A stretch of DNA of 64,000 nt from Atherix ibis (GCA_958298945.1 OY282609.1:55958220-56022219), one strand, 5' to 3'; shown: positions 51,001 to 60,743, numbered from the stretch's first letter. Translations and numbers: made by a program. The notes: generated by a model from the sequence alone, not told the origin.

Positions 51001-52243
51001 ATTCCTCTTGAAAAATACCATCAAATTTTCCTCTTGAAAAATACCACTGAATATTCCTCTTGAAAAATACCACTGAATATTCCTCTCGAAAAATACCACT
51101 GAAATTTCCTCTTGAAAAATACCACTGATTATTCCTCTTGAAAAATACCACTGAATTTTCCTCTTGAAAAATACCACCAAATTTTCCTCTTGAAAAGTAC
51201 CACTGAGTATTCCTCTTGAAAAAGACCACTGAATATTCCTCTTGAAAAATACCACTGAATATTCCTCTCGAAAAATACCACTGAAATTTCCTCCTGAAAA
51301 ATACCACTGATTATTCCTCTTGAAAAATACCACTGAATTTTCCTCTTGAAAAATACCACCAAATTTTCCTCTTGAAAAGTACCACTGAGTATTCCTCTTG
51401 AAAAAGACCACTGAATATTCCTCTTGAAAAATACCAACAAATTTTCCTCTTGAAAAAGTACCACTGAGTATTCCTGTTGAAATAGACCACTGAATATTCC
51501 TCTTGAAAAATACCATCAAATTTTCCTCTTGAAAAATACCACTGAATATTCCTCTTGAAAAATACCACTGAATATTCCTCTTGAAAAATACCACTGAATT
51601 TTCCTCTTGAAAAATGCCACCAAATTTTCCTCTTGAAAAGTACCACTGAGTATTCCTCTTGAAAAAGACCACTGAATATTTCTCTTGAAAAATACCAACA
51701 AATTTTCCTCTTGAAAAAGTACCACTGAGTATTCCTCTTGAAAAATACCACTGATTATTCCTCTTGAAAAAGACCACTGAATATTCCTCTTGAAAAATAC
51801 CAACAAATTTTCCTCTTGAAAAATACCACTGAATATTCTTCTTAAAAAATACCAACAAATTTTCCTCTTGAAAAATACCACTGAATATTCCTCTTGAAAA
51901 ATAGCAACAAATTTTCCTCTTGAAAAATACCACTGAATATTCCTCTTGAAAAATACCACTGAATATTCCTCTTGAAAAAGACCACTGAGTTTTCCTCTTG
52001 AAAAATACCACCGAATTTTCCTCTTGAAAAATACCACCAAATTTTCCTCTTGAAAAATACCACTGAATATTCCTCTTGAAAAATACCACTGAATATTCCT
52101 CTCGAAAAATACCACTGAAATTTCCTCTTGAAAAATACCACTGAATATTCCTCTTGAAAAATACCACTGAATATTCCTCTTGAAAAATACCAACAAATTT
52201 TCCTCTTGAAAAATACCACTGAATTTTCCTCTTGAAAAATACA
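45041..52243. repeat. 26-bp minisatellite, right block (about 275 copies)
   Basis: The unit is as in the left block, with 27-bp variants containing GAAAAAGTACC and others with CTCTCGAAAAATACC. Variant units recur in fixed order, giving irregular higher-order repeats. For example the CTCTCG variant occurs at about 47060, 47322, 47712, 48182, 48443, 49282, 49963, 50330, 50720, 51078, 51265 and 52100. No stop codon arises in any minus-strand frame of the common units, so long frames (up to 1010 codons) are artefacts of the repeat. Confidence 0.96.
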
Positions 52244-52586
52244 AGCCCAAATCCTTTCTCAAAATCCCCCAGGTTATGGTTTGACACAGTCCCAATTCTT
52301 GAGAACGTCTTGGAATCGACAAATTGCGGTCTTCAGCAACACTTGCCTGAACGGCAGCAATATTTTCATTACTTTGAGCGGTTCTATGTCTAATTGGCAA
52401 TTGAACTTTATGTAAAGAAAATGTACGGTCGAAATTTTTAACAATTCGACGAATAGCGAGCACAGTTGGACGATTATTACGACCATAAAATGGCAAAAGC
52501 GCACGAAAAGTTGCAATTGGAGAACGATTGTTTTGATAATAAAATTGAATAATTTGTAAACGTTGTTCTTGCTTAATTCTCTCCAT
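52243..52586 (-). pseudogene. DD41D transposase relic, N-terminal DNA-binding part (D2)
   Basis: The start MERIKQEQRLQIIQFYYQNN at 52586 opens an uninterrupted frame of about 115 codons covering the helix-turn-helix region (LAIRRIVKNF, ENIAAVQASVAEDR, SIPRRSQELG) to WGILRKDLGL. There the sequence passes straight into the 26-bp array without a stop, so a frame of 356 codons can be read to 51516. This is the only copy in the window with a full, undamaged N terminus of this group. Confidence 0.85.
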
Positions 52587-52670
52587 GATGAAATTGTAAA
52601 CATTACTGAATATAATGAAAAAAAAGACAGATCATGACATATTACTTAGAAATCATTGGAAAACCCTATA

Positions 52671-55075
52671 GATGAGGTTGTGGTAAGCTAAAATGACTCT
52701 CTGTATTTTATCAACCCCGATTGGCAGTTCAATTTTTCCAAAAATAAAATCATTTTTATTTAAAATAATGAAAAGCTTCAGTAAAAAAAAGTTAAACTTT
52801 TTACCATAAATAAAAAGCAAGTGAGAATGTTTAATGGTAAAATTAAATAAAAATCATTCTGAGAGGAAAGAATTTCGCAATTGGAATTGTATTCGCTTGG
52901 AAAAGACCACCTCGAAATGCATTTACGCGACCGGACATATGCACTTACGTAGAAAATCGACGGAAAATGTTACGTTGTATAAAATTATCTATGCTAACAA
53001 AAAACCATATACCGAAGAGTAAGTACCTGATTTTATACGAGTACGTCCATACTCAGTCACAGAGTCCCTGAATATCTTTTTCACATCATAAAGTCTGCCA
53101 TTATCTCCTACTCGAGTACATCAAAGTACCCACCTCTGTACACCTGTTACTAGCTATAAAGTATGTGAATTTTTTCTTTTACAAAAATGTTCTTTGCTCA
53201 CCAAAGCTTAAAACGTGATGAAAACATTTGAACGCAAATTATGATTTAATGATTTTCTTTTGTTGTTGTTGTTTCTTCCTTCTTTTTTTTTATCAAACAA
53301 ATGTGGTAATAATATCTTTAAATGTAAATTGTATGGAATTATTTATTTATGGAATTATAAAAATTTAATTTTGTACAAACTCAAATGAGAGAAAAGGAAT
53401 TGTTGGGATTTTTCAGAATTACTCTTTAATAGAAAGTGTAGAAAGTCCTCTTATATCTTTTTTTTTTTTTTTTACCAAGCATTAGAATAACCCACAAAGA
53501 ATAAAGTTGAACATAAATTAAAAAATTCCACAATTAATTTGTCAGTTTGTGCATTTTTTTATTTATTTGATATTCAAAATGTTGAAAAGACAGCAGAAAA
53601 CACATACACTAATTATTGTAATATAAAAGAATTTTTAATAAAAAGCTTATTTATCTTAGAAAGATTGTTTTTTTAACAAAAATTTTAATTATAATTTGGA
53701 AGTCATGATGGTAAACGGAAACTTTACCTTTTGACTTTTTCCTATTATTTTTTTGTAAGTGTAATTGGGGAAGAAGAGAACATTTTTTATATTTTTTTTT
53801 CTTTTTATCTTTTTTTTCTGTACTCTCAGTATATTCCCATGGGCTTATACCACCTACCTTCTAATTGCTCTTCATATTATCATATAGAGTCTCTTCCTAA
53901 TATTTTACCAATTAGAAAAAAATCTCTTCTTTTGGTATTTTTCTTTAAAAAATTTCTCAAAAAATCATTTTCCACGAAAATTTTCATCAATTAAAAAATT
54001 AAATGTTTTCGGTTTTTTTTTTGCTTGCTTTGTCGGTTTACGTTAATTTAAACAGAAACTTACTAATTTCAGTGTTATAGAAATTTGTTAAAACAACGAC
54101 ATTCCACTGGTCATATTATTAGAGAATAATTATTTTTCCCATTCACAAGCATCATAAGTAATTTAATTGTTGTTAATTAATATGACGTTAACAACATTTT
54201 TTCGGAGTGAACTTTTTCAAATTCTCTAAATTATACTTTTTATTTATGTATCATATCATCTGAATAATATTTCAATTTGGTTATTTCTTAAAAATATAAG
54301 ACTTTTGGTACAAACTTGTAATTTAACCGTAAAAATTAGTTGTTGTTTTTTAAATTGCAAGTGTCTGAACTTCCTCAATATTGTTGTGAATTTAGTTTTT
54401 TTTTTTGTCGTTATCATTTCAAATAACATTTGAGCACCACGACATAAATGACATGATATTAAAATTAAAAGTAAGGACTTTTCATAAGAATCATTAAATA
54501 TTACAGGTAACTAAATATAAGGAAAAATATATTTTGTTCAAATTACATATTTAACTGCACGAATTTTTCCTAGAATTTGTATTTACTTATCATTTTGCTC
54601 GAAAACGTTTTATACTTTATGATTAATGGGGGAAAATTCTTAATTAAAATATTTCTTTTTTATTGAGAAATCAATAATGGTAAAATCAACTTTTTTGGCT
54701 ATGCAAATTTAAGGAAAAACTTATAAATTTTTATGGTAAAACGATTTTTTATGTGAGTTTAAATATTTAACTTAATCTTTGGCTAAAACATACAATAATA
54801 AAGTTGAACTTGTCCGCAAAAGGTAATTAGTTTGTTGAAAATTGGAACTTTGGTCTAAAATGTGACAATAAATCCTAGAAATTATTTCTTCTACTCAAGT
54901 TTTAAAAAGTAAAAGAAAATTCTAATGTGAACTATACAATCAGACAATTTTGATTTTATTATTGACATGAACCCCAAATATGAATAAAAGTTTTTAAATA
55001 AGGTTCTCAACTAAGACTATTATATCTTCGAATCATATGTAGAAAAACAGATATAAGTAGAACTTATTATGAAAC
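52671..55075. other. non-coding gap in the inferred intron
   Basis: AT-rich. A 62-codon frame at 52834-53022 runs into an AGA|GTAAGT donor-like site but has no acceptor of quality and no recognised domain. 53040-53160 is a small island of balanced composition. Confidence 0.5.
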
Positions 55076-55305
55076 AATACCATTGGCATTTGTGGTGAAA
55101 TAATCACAAATATGATCCAATTAACATTCAATGCACAAATTGAAATTGTACCATTGGTACCTGTATAAACTAAATAAGTGGTGGAAATAATCACAAACAT
55201 GAACCAATTATCATTATATACACAAATTGGATTTGGACCATTGGTACTTATATTGACTAAGTAATGAAATATCACAAATGTTATTATAGACACATACTTA
55301 ATTGG
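55076..55305. repeat. degenerate tandem repeat, three copies of 70-87 bp
   Basis: Each copy starts ACCATTGG and contains GAAATAATCACAAA or a close variant, followed by ATGAxCCAATTA and CACAAATTG. Copies begin at about 55079, 55150 and 55237. The third is the most diverged. Confidence 0.7.
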
Positions 55306-55449
55306 TAGTCAGCATATACATGCATCGAATGTCGTTAGTCAAGGAAAGAAAAACTCTACAAATGTTAATTGTTTGTTTTGTTAGCAAAGTCCCAAAGACA
55401 TGTGTCAGGTGCGACAATTAAGCACCACGGCTATTTGACGTCTCAGGTA

Positions 55450-56732
55450 CCAGGTGTATAAGCTTATATATCCGCTGTTTTTACTCAAAAAAACATATGT
55501 TTTTTTTCATAGAAAGCAAAAACAAATTTATTCAACGTACTTGCCATGGCTTGCTACACATTTTTCCCATCTTTCGGGCAGTTTGTGGATACCACGCCAT
55601 AAAAATTGCTTCTCTTTTGAGGCAAACTCCTCATAAAACCATTTTCGGACGTCTTCGTAAGAATCGAAGTGCTGCTCAGCGAGGAAGTGGCCCATCAACG
55701 AAAACAGGTGGTAGTTGGAGGGGGCCACGTCTGGTGAATAAGCGGGGTAGGGTAACACCTCCCAGTTGAGTGTCTCCAAGTAGTTTCAGACCATTTTTGA
55801 TGTGTGCGATGGTGCGTTGTCGTGGATGAAAATCAGATTGTCATGTCTTTGTTGATAATCCGTCCTTTTTGCACGCATAGCACGGTGCAATTTGATCAGT
55901 TGTTGGTGGTAGGGGTGGGCATTGACAGTTTCACCAGGTTTCAATATCTCATGGTAGACGATAACCTGCTGATCCAACCAAACGCAAAGCATCGTCTTCC
56001 GTCAGAAGCGATTTGGTCTTGGGGAAAATGTTGTTGGTTGGCCGGGATCAACCCACGATTTCTTGCGTTTAGGATTCTCGAAATATATCCACTTTTCATC
56101 GCCTGTCACAATCCGATGCAGGAACGACTTTCTTTTTTGTCTGGCGAGCAAGATTTCGCATGTGTTTTGGCGTCGCTCCATCTGCCTATCGTTCAATTCA
56201 TGCGGCACCCATTTTACGATCTTTTCAATCTTTCTCATGGCACGCAGACGCATTAAAATGGCTGGTTGAGTAACACCCAATTTCTGCGCGAGCATTTTTT
56301 GCGATTGGGTATCGTCTTCGTCCAAAAGAGCCTGTAATTGATCTTCAAACTTCCTAGGCCGAATTTCACGCCTCTTGTCCCACAAGTCAAAATTGCCGTC
56401 TTTGAACCGACGAAACCAATCTCGGCACGTTGTTTCCAATAAAGCACTCTCAGCATTGGCCTCCATAAACATTCGATGCGATTCGGCAGCCGATTTCTTC
56501 AAATTGAAGCAGAAAAGCAGAGCTTCCCGCATATGCTCTTTTTCTGGCATAAAACTACACATGATTACCGAAGAAAAAATATATGTTGTTGTACGAAATT
56601 GCTGACAATGTGCACTGATTAATGTTGACAGATGTCAAACTCATAAAAAAAAGTATGGCATGCCCATGGTAGCTTAATACGCTTACTCACGCCATCTATG
56701 ACCAAACAGCGGATTTAAGCTTATACCCCTGC
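55450..56732 (-). mobile_element. mariner copy A5 (mauritiana-like)
   Basis: Termini CCAGGTGTATAAGCTTATAT and the complement ending GCTTATACCCCTGC are flanked by TA (55448-55449, 56733-56734). It is 1283 bp long and the best preserved member of the group. Confidence 0.93.
55528..56562 (-). pseudogene. mariner transposase in A5, single 345-codon frame with two nonsense codons
   Basis: The frame runs from MCSFMPEKEHMREALLF at 56562 to the stop at 55528, exactly the 345 codons usual for mauritiana-type transposases. Two in-frame TGA codons interrupt it: one after SPRPNRF (near 56010, expected Gly) and one after HTSKMV (near 55785, expected Arg). The first catalytic block TGDEKWIYF and the second HDNAPSHTS are intact. 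The third reads SPDVAPSNYHLF with Asn where Asp is required. There is no frameshift. It is therefore inactive, but only by point changes. Confidence 0.9.
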
Positions 56733-56891
56733 TATGACGTTTTAAGTGTTCAAATAGACTAAGTTAGGGAAATTCTTGAATGATTATAGTCGTTGGTTTG
56801 ATATTTGAATTTTTATTGATAAAGTTGAAAATCGCAGGCAGATTCATTTAAATTGAAATTTTCTATACTAAATAAAGTAATTTAAAAGATA

Positions 56892-58124
56892 AGAGGGTCG
56901 TTCAATAAGTCCTTAGAAAAAGATGGAAAAAAACTGTTTTTTATTTTTCAACATAATCTCCTTTTAGCTCCATAAACTTTTCCAACCGGTTTTCCAAAAT
57001 TTTTATCCCGTCCAAAAAATAGGATTTCGGAAGTTCTGCAAAATATTCATCCGTTTGAGCAATGAAGTCCTCGTTGGAAGTGAACCGTCGTCCGCCAAGC
57101 CATTTCTTCAGATTGGGGAAAAGAAAATAGTCACTCGGGGCCAAATCTGGTGAATAAGCGGGATGCTGCAACAATTCCATTCTCAATTTCACAATTTTGG
57201 CTATGGAAACAGCGCAGGTGTGCACACGCGCATTGTCCTGATGCAAGAGGATTTTTTTCTTCTTCAGATGGGGGCGTTTCTCTTTGATTTCCTCGCTCAA
57301 CCGTTGCAATAACGACGCGTAATACGCTCCTGTTATTGTTTTTCCTTTTTTTCAAGTAGTCGATAAAAATGATGCCCTGCGAATCCCAAAAGACCGTGGC
57401 CATCACCTTGAAGACACAGTTTTTGCCTTCTTCGGGGCCCGTTCACCCTTAAAAATCCACTGTGATGACTGTCTCTTCGTTTCTGGAGTGTAGTAGTGTA
57501 TCCAGGTTTCGTTCATAGTGACATATCGACGAAGGAATGCGGCAGGATTGCGATGAAAGAGTGCCAACATAGCCTCAGAGTCCACTACACGATTGCGCTT
57601 ATTCTCCTCTGAGAGCAAACACGGCACCCATCTTGCCGAAATTTTTTTCACAGACAATTTTTCATGCAAAATTGAAGCGACTGTACCTTGTGATATGCCC
57701 GTGGCCTCAACTAATTCGCGCACTTTAATTAGCCGATCGTTCAAAATCAGATCGTGGATTTTGTCGATGATTTCAGGAGTAGACACCTCAACTGGGCGTC
57801 CTGAACGATGTTCATCTTTTGTGGATGAACGGCCACGTTTAAATTCATTCACCCAATTGTAGACCGTATCGAACACAGGTGCAGAGATGTGCCATGAACT
57901 GCATCCAACTCGGCTTTGATTTCTTTCGGGCTTAAGCCTTTCAAATGGAGATGTTTGAGGACAGCCCTAAACTCGCTTTTTTTCATTGTTATGCACAAAT
58001 AAATGTCGTTAACTTTAATCGACGATAGAAATTGACCTACGCTATGGATCGAGCTGAAATTTTGACAGCTTTCCTGTCGATAGCAATTTCTCGGATTTTC
58101 TAAGGACTTATTGAACTACCCTCG
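56892..58124 (-). mobile_element. mariner copy C3 (irritans-like), adjacent to Wnt4 exon 2
   Basis: Termini AGAGGGTCGTTCAATAAGTC and the complement ending TTGAACTACCCTCG are flanked by TA (56890-56891, 58125-58126). Only 17 bp, including the TA duplication, separate its right end from the first base of Wnt4 exon 2. Confidence 0.93.
56941..57986 (-). pseudogene. irritans-like mariner transposase relic in C3
   Basis: It starts MKKSEFRAVLKHLHLKGLSP at 57986 and is readable through both helix-turn-helix motifs with a small shift near 57880. One frame from 57876 carries MNETWIHYYTPE (the first Asp, expected VDETW, is Asn here) up to KAKTV, then a stop and shifts near 57400 and 57345. The frame from 57309 has HQDNARVHT, SPDLAPSDYF and ends GDYVEK. 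Confidence 0.87.
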
Positions 58125-58141
58125 TATCTATATCTTTTCAG

Positions 58142-58682
58142 CTATTATTGTATTATTTTTTTAAAAATTTCATTTGATAGTGAAAAATTCATTACAAAGA
58201 GCAGCGGTGTAATGGCGTTATTTGGTCGTACGGTAAGGCCACCTGGACCATGTCAATACGGTAAACAGAACCGTATCTGTAGACGTAATCCACACTTAAT
58301 TGACGCTCTTAAGGAAGCCAGTGAGCTAGCAACCAGACATTGCGAACAACAATTCCAATATGATCGATGGAACTGTTCGGTAGAAACTCGCGGAAAACGG
58401 AATATTTTTAAAAAATTATACCGCGAAACGGCATTTGTTCATGCAATAACTGCTGCTGCGGTAACACATACGGTTTCACGTGCCTGTGCAGAAGGACGAT
58501 TACGAAAATGCAGCTGTGGTGCTGGTAAACAATATACCAAACCTGGACAGGCTCCAATGGCATGGCAGTGGGGCGGATGTAATGACAATATACGATATGG
58601 CAAAAGGATAACAAGAGTTTTTCTAGAATTAAATCCCACCGATGGTGATCAGGTTTCTGAGCTTCTTAGACATGATAGCGAG
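58142..58682 (+). CDS. Wnt4: Wnt4 exon 2 (N-terminal half of the Wnt domain)
   Basis: The acceptor TATATCTTTTCAG ends at 58141. The frame is open from there and joins exon 1 in phase (GG plus C gives Gly). Residues about 20-200 of the product include the stretch FDSEKFITKSSGVMALF, which resembles the region just before the Wnt domain in Drosophila Wnt4 and argues for this acceptor rather than a start at the ATG at 58212. The Wnt domain follows with eight conserved cysteines, the glycosylation sequon in RWNCS, the near-identical block ETRGKRNIFKKLYRETAFVHA, RACAEGR, and WQWGGCNDN. The exon closes with LLRHDSE before the donor GTAAGT at 58683 (phase 0). The two AG sites at 58200-58201 and 58203-58204 would also keep the frame and are weaker alternatives. 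Confidence 0.88.
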
Positions 58683-59064
58683 GTAAGTAAATTCAACTAC
58701 GAGTATGACTATTTGCAAATGAAAAAAAAATAAATTTCCAACCAATATGAGTAAAAATTATTAAGTGTATTAGCGTATCAACAATTTTCAAGATTGAATA
58801 TATAAGAAAAATTTTCTTATTTAAAAATAATTGTTTGCTTGTAAGATGGCGTACGGCCAACTCGGATATTTAACTACACAAATTTTATTTATTTTCTTTG
58901 TCCTCGGTTTGAGAAAAAAGTTTCTATTTTACTCTCACAAAAATGCTGCCAAAAATACATTTAATATTAACACTTTTTTAAAAAAAAAACTAAAGAGCAG
59001 TGGAGAAATGTGAATAATTCTAAATGAATAGTAAAAATTATTGTAAAATAAAAACACCTTTCAG

Positions 59065-59283
59065 GTTGGAATTCAAACAGTAACGAACACAATGAGAAAC
59101 AAATGCAAGTGTCACGGGGTGTCTGGATCATGTTCGATGAAAACATGCTGGCGGAAATTATCAGATTTTAATACTACAACTGCAGAGCTAAGAATAAAAT
59201 ACCATCAGGCTATAAGGAAGAAGCCCAGTAATAGGGCATCCCGGAGAGAGGCCACACACGAGAAGAAAAATCATCAGAAAAAG
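59065..59283 (+). CDS. Wnt4: Wnt4 exon 3 (palmitoleoylation-site exon)
   Basis: The acceptor is CACCTTTCAG, ending at 59064, and the donor is GTGATA at 59284; both borders are phase 0. The exon encodes residues 201-273. It begins VGIQTV, continuing the HDSE-VG motif split across the intron, and contains KCKCHGVSGSCSMKTCW. The first serine of HGVSGSC (residue 220) corresponds to the serine that the acyltransferase Porcupine palmitoleoylates in other Wnts, needed for secretion and receptor binding. A second glycosylation sequon lies in DFNTTT. The tail is a basic linker rich in Lys, Arg and His, as in Drosophila Wnt4. Confidence 0.9.
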
Positions 59284-59455
59284 GTGATATGATATATTTT
59301 AATCTTTTTTTCGATTGCGGTTTGTGCCAAATCGGCAAGTATGAGTTGATTATTCAAAAGCTTACACAAAAAAGATGTCCTTCAACTATTGCCTAAAATG
59401 ATTGTCGAGATGAAAATTATTTTATAAAACACATTCTTTCTGTCATATTCTCTAG

Positions 59456-59692
59456 GTATCCCTCTACACAACTTTACTGTACATGGAAACATCGCCAACA
59501 TTTTGTTCAGTTACTAAAGGACGCCGCTGCTTACATCCTCACAACTGTGCAACCTTGTGCTGCAATCGAGGCTATAACACGCGCATCCATCGTTACATTG
59601 AAAAATGTCGCTGTCGTTTCAAGGATGGTCGTTGCTGTCAAGTGGTATGCGACCTTTGTAAACGTTTTGAGGATCGCTACTTTTGCAAATAA
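59456..59692 (+). CDS. Wnt4: Wnt4 exon 4 (C-terminal cysteine-rich domain)
   Basis: The acceptor TATTCTCTAG ends at 59455 and the stop TAA ends the exon. Codons 274-351 start VSLYTTLLYMETSP and then carry twelve cysteines in the canonical Wnt C-terminal spacing: FC, GRRC, NC, LCC, KCRC, GRCC, VC, LC and the terminal FCK. With the twelve in exons 2 and 3 this gives the usual 24. The short GRRCLHPHNC spacing and the FKDG insertion before RCC match Drosophila Wnt4 rather than wg, Wnt6 or Wnt10. No truncation is seen. Confidence 0.92.
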   Translation, partial: VSLYTTLLYMETSPTFCSVTKGRRCLHPHNCATLCCNRGYNTRIHRYIEKCRCRFKDGRCCQVVCDLCKRFEDRYFCK

Positions 59693-59985
59693 GTTTTAAG
59701 AAGAAAAAAATCCAATTTATAATGCACAGAAATTTTGAAGAACAAATTCACTAAACGTTGACATTTGACATTTTTACAAAGGAAATTTTCTAGTATTTTA
59801 AAAATGAATAATCCGAGAAAAAAATCTATTTATTTACTACAAATACTATATTTAAAAAAAAATTTATAATAATATTTAAAAGTAAAAGTATTCAATGCCA
59901 AAGTATTAGTGATTTTAGTTTAGTAGTTTTTATAAAACCATAATAAGTAGTTAAAAAATAAATAGATTTAAAAAAAAAACTAAAC
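59693..59985 (+). promoter_or_regulatory. Wnt4 3' untranslated region with candidate polyadenylation signal
   Basis: AT-rich sequence follows the stop codon. The clearest AATAAA is at 59957-59962, about 265 nt after the stop, in an A-rich context. Retrotransposon sequence begins shortly after (60057), so the transcript probably ends before it. Confidence 0.5.
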
Positions 59986-60056
59986 AAAGAGTATTTTGTA
60001 TAACATCTCAGAATATCAAAGAATATGGCAACACCTTAGATCCTTACAATATAATA

Positions 60057-60738
60057 ATGGAAAGGCATAGTTTGACTCGAACTGTAAAAAGGTTATCGGG
60101 GGAAAAGAGTCTTATAGGGCCAACCCTTCTGAGAAAAAACGCAAAACGTTTTAATGAGCCAGAAATTACTGCAATTGTCTTATCTTTAGTGCTTCTTCCC
60201 AGCCACTGTTCGGTAGATATTGAAAAGGCATTCGATAGCGTACCGCACTTGGGTATCATATTCAAACTCATCAAAATGAAATTTCCAAAATATCTGGTTA
60301 ATCTAATAATCTGTTTTCTAGCTCTTATAAAAGTCAGATTGAAATGTGGAGACGTATATTCGCGGTTCTCTGAGGTATTAGCTGTATTCCATTGGACCAA
60401 TTTTGCTTCATCATCTACTGTCATCATCTACTTTACCTCGAACAGAGCAGTAATTTTCCGCTGGAGTTACGCATACAATGTACGGTAGGTGGATTGTAGT
60501 TGCTACAGTGAAAATAGATAGATTTGCGGGTTCGTTGGTTATGTTGAAATGTCATATTTTTGTTTTTATTGTTTATGTGTGAATAAACTCAGTATTGTTG
60601 GTGACTATTGTGTGATTGTATTTTACTGCTGTAGTGAAATGTTCATTTTATTGAGAGTCTACAGCGCTGTACCAAAATTGGGCCAATGGAATACAGCTAT
60701 TGAAAGGCATACCCCAAGGCTCATTAATTGGTCCTAAG
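60057..60738 (+). mobile_element. LINE reverse-transcriptase fragment
   Basis: VDIEKAFDSVPHLGIIFKLI (from about 60212) matches the first RT catalytic motif of non-LTR elements, followed by KMKFPKYLVNLIICFL. After about 280 bp without similarity, LKGIPQGSLIGPKL (from about 60695) matches the next conserved RT motif. Mariner E2 begins right after it. The frame is interrupted and the rest of the polymerase is missing. Confidence 0.75.
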
Positions 60739-60743
60739 CTACA

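Larger units (their letters stand above)
40576..52668 (-). mobile_element. DD41D mariner D2, split by the 26-bp minisatellite and other inserts
   Basis: The left terminus AAGGGTTTCCGAATAAGAGT follows TA (40574-40575). The right end GGAAAACCCTA is followed by TA at about 52669. The transposon sequence is continuous with copy D1 up to about 41407 (…ACAATTTTATA) and resumes at about 52243 (CAAGCCCAAATCC), exactly the adjoining sequence of D1 apart from a few lost bases. The 10.8 kb between is foreign: the repeat array, unique sequence and mariner B3. Confidence 0.9.
23334..58141 (+). other. Wnt4 intron 1 (inferred, about 34.8 kb)
   Basis: The donor GTAAGC at 23334 and the acceptor TATATCTTTTCAG ending at 58141 bound this stretch. 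It contains the 95-bp array, the 26-bp array, the inverted duplication, at least eight mariner copies on both strands and several non-LTR retrotransposon pieces. I see no other host gene in it. If exon 1 belongs elsewhere, the intron is shorter and this stretch is intergenic. Confidence 0.55.
23275..59962 (+). other. Wnt4: Wnt4 (Wnt9-subfamily) gene, inferred extent from start codon to poly(A) signal
   Basis: Four coding segments (23275-23333, 58142-58682, 59065-59283, 59456-59692) join without phase conflict into 1056 nt, that is 351 codons plus stop. The product is a secreted, lipid-modified Wnt morphogen that signals through Frizzled-type receptors. The last three exons are firmly linked by conserved Wnt blocks and GT/AG borders. 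The first exon is linked only by phase, orientation and its signal-peptide character. The best family match by eye is Drosophila Wnt4, an insect member of the Wnt9 group: shared stretches include RYDRWNCS-like, ETRGKRNIFKKLY, HGVSGSCSMKTCW and ETSP. In Drosophila this gene lies in a cluster with wg, Wnt6 and Wnt10; none of those is visible here. Intron 1 is about 34.8 kb, introns 2 and 3 are 382 and 172 bp. An AATAAA lies at 59957-59962. Confidence 0.8.

Noticed and set aside
45041..52243. CRISPR-like array
   Set aside because: Repeats are directly adjacent without unique spacers, and the organism is a eukaryote.
45023..52287. Several very long open frames (up to 1010 codons) on the minus strand
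   Set aside because: They are read from a 26-bp repeat that has no stop in any minus-strand frame. The peptides are periodic and have no family, start context or codon signal. I kept this as a repeat and a finding, not as genes.
52834..53022. 62-codon frame followed by a GTAAGT donor-like site, a possible extra Wnt4 exon
   Set aside because: There is no acceptor with a pyrimidine tract at its start and no similarity to Wnt4 N-terminal sequence that I recognise.
58212..58733. A gene starting at the ATG at 58212
   Set aside because: The frame is open upstream to a good acceptor and the residues there resemble Drosophila Wnt4. A Wnt needs a signal peptide, which this start lacks. The 3' end of that frame (after 58682) is intron.
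58831..59013. 60-codon frame in Wnt4 intron 2
   Set aside because: It lies between clear donor and acceptor sites, in AT-rich sequence, with no similarity to any Wnt segment.
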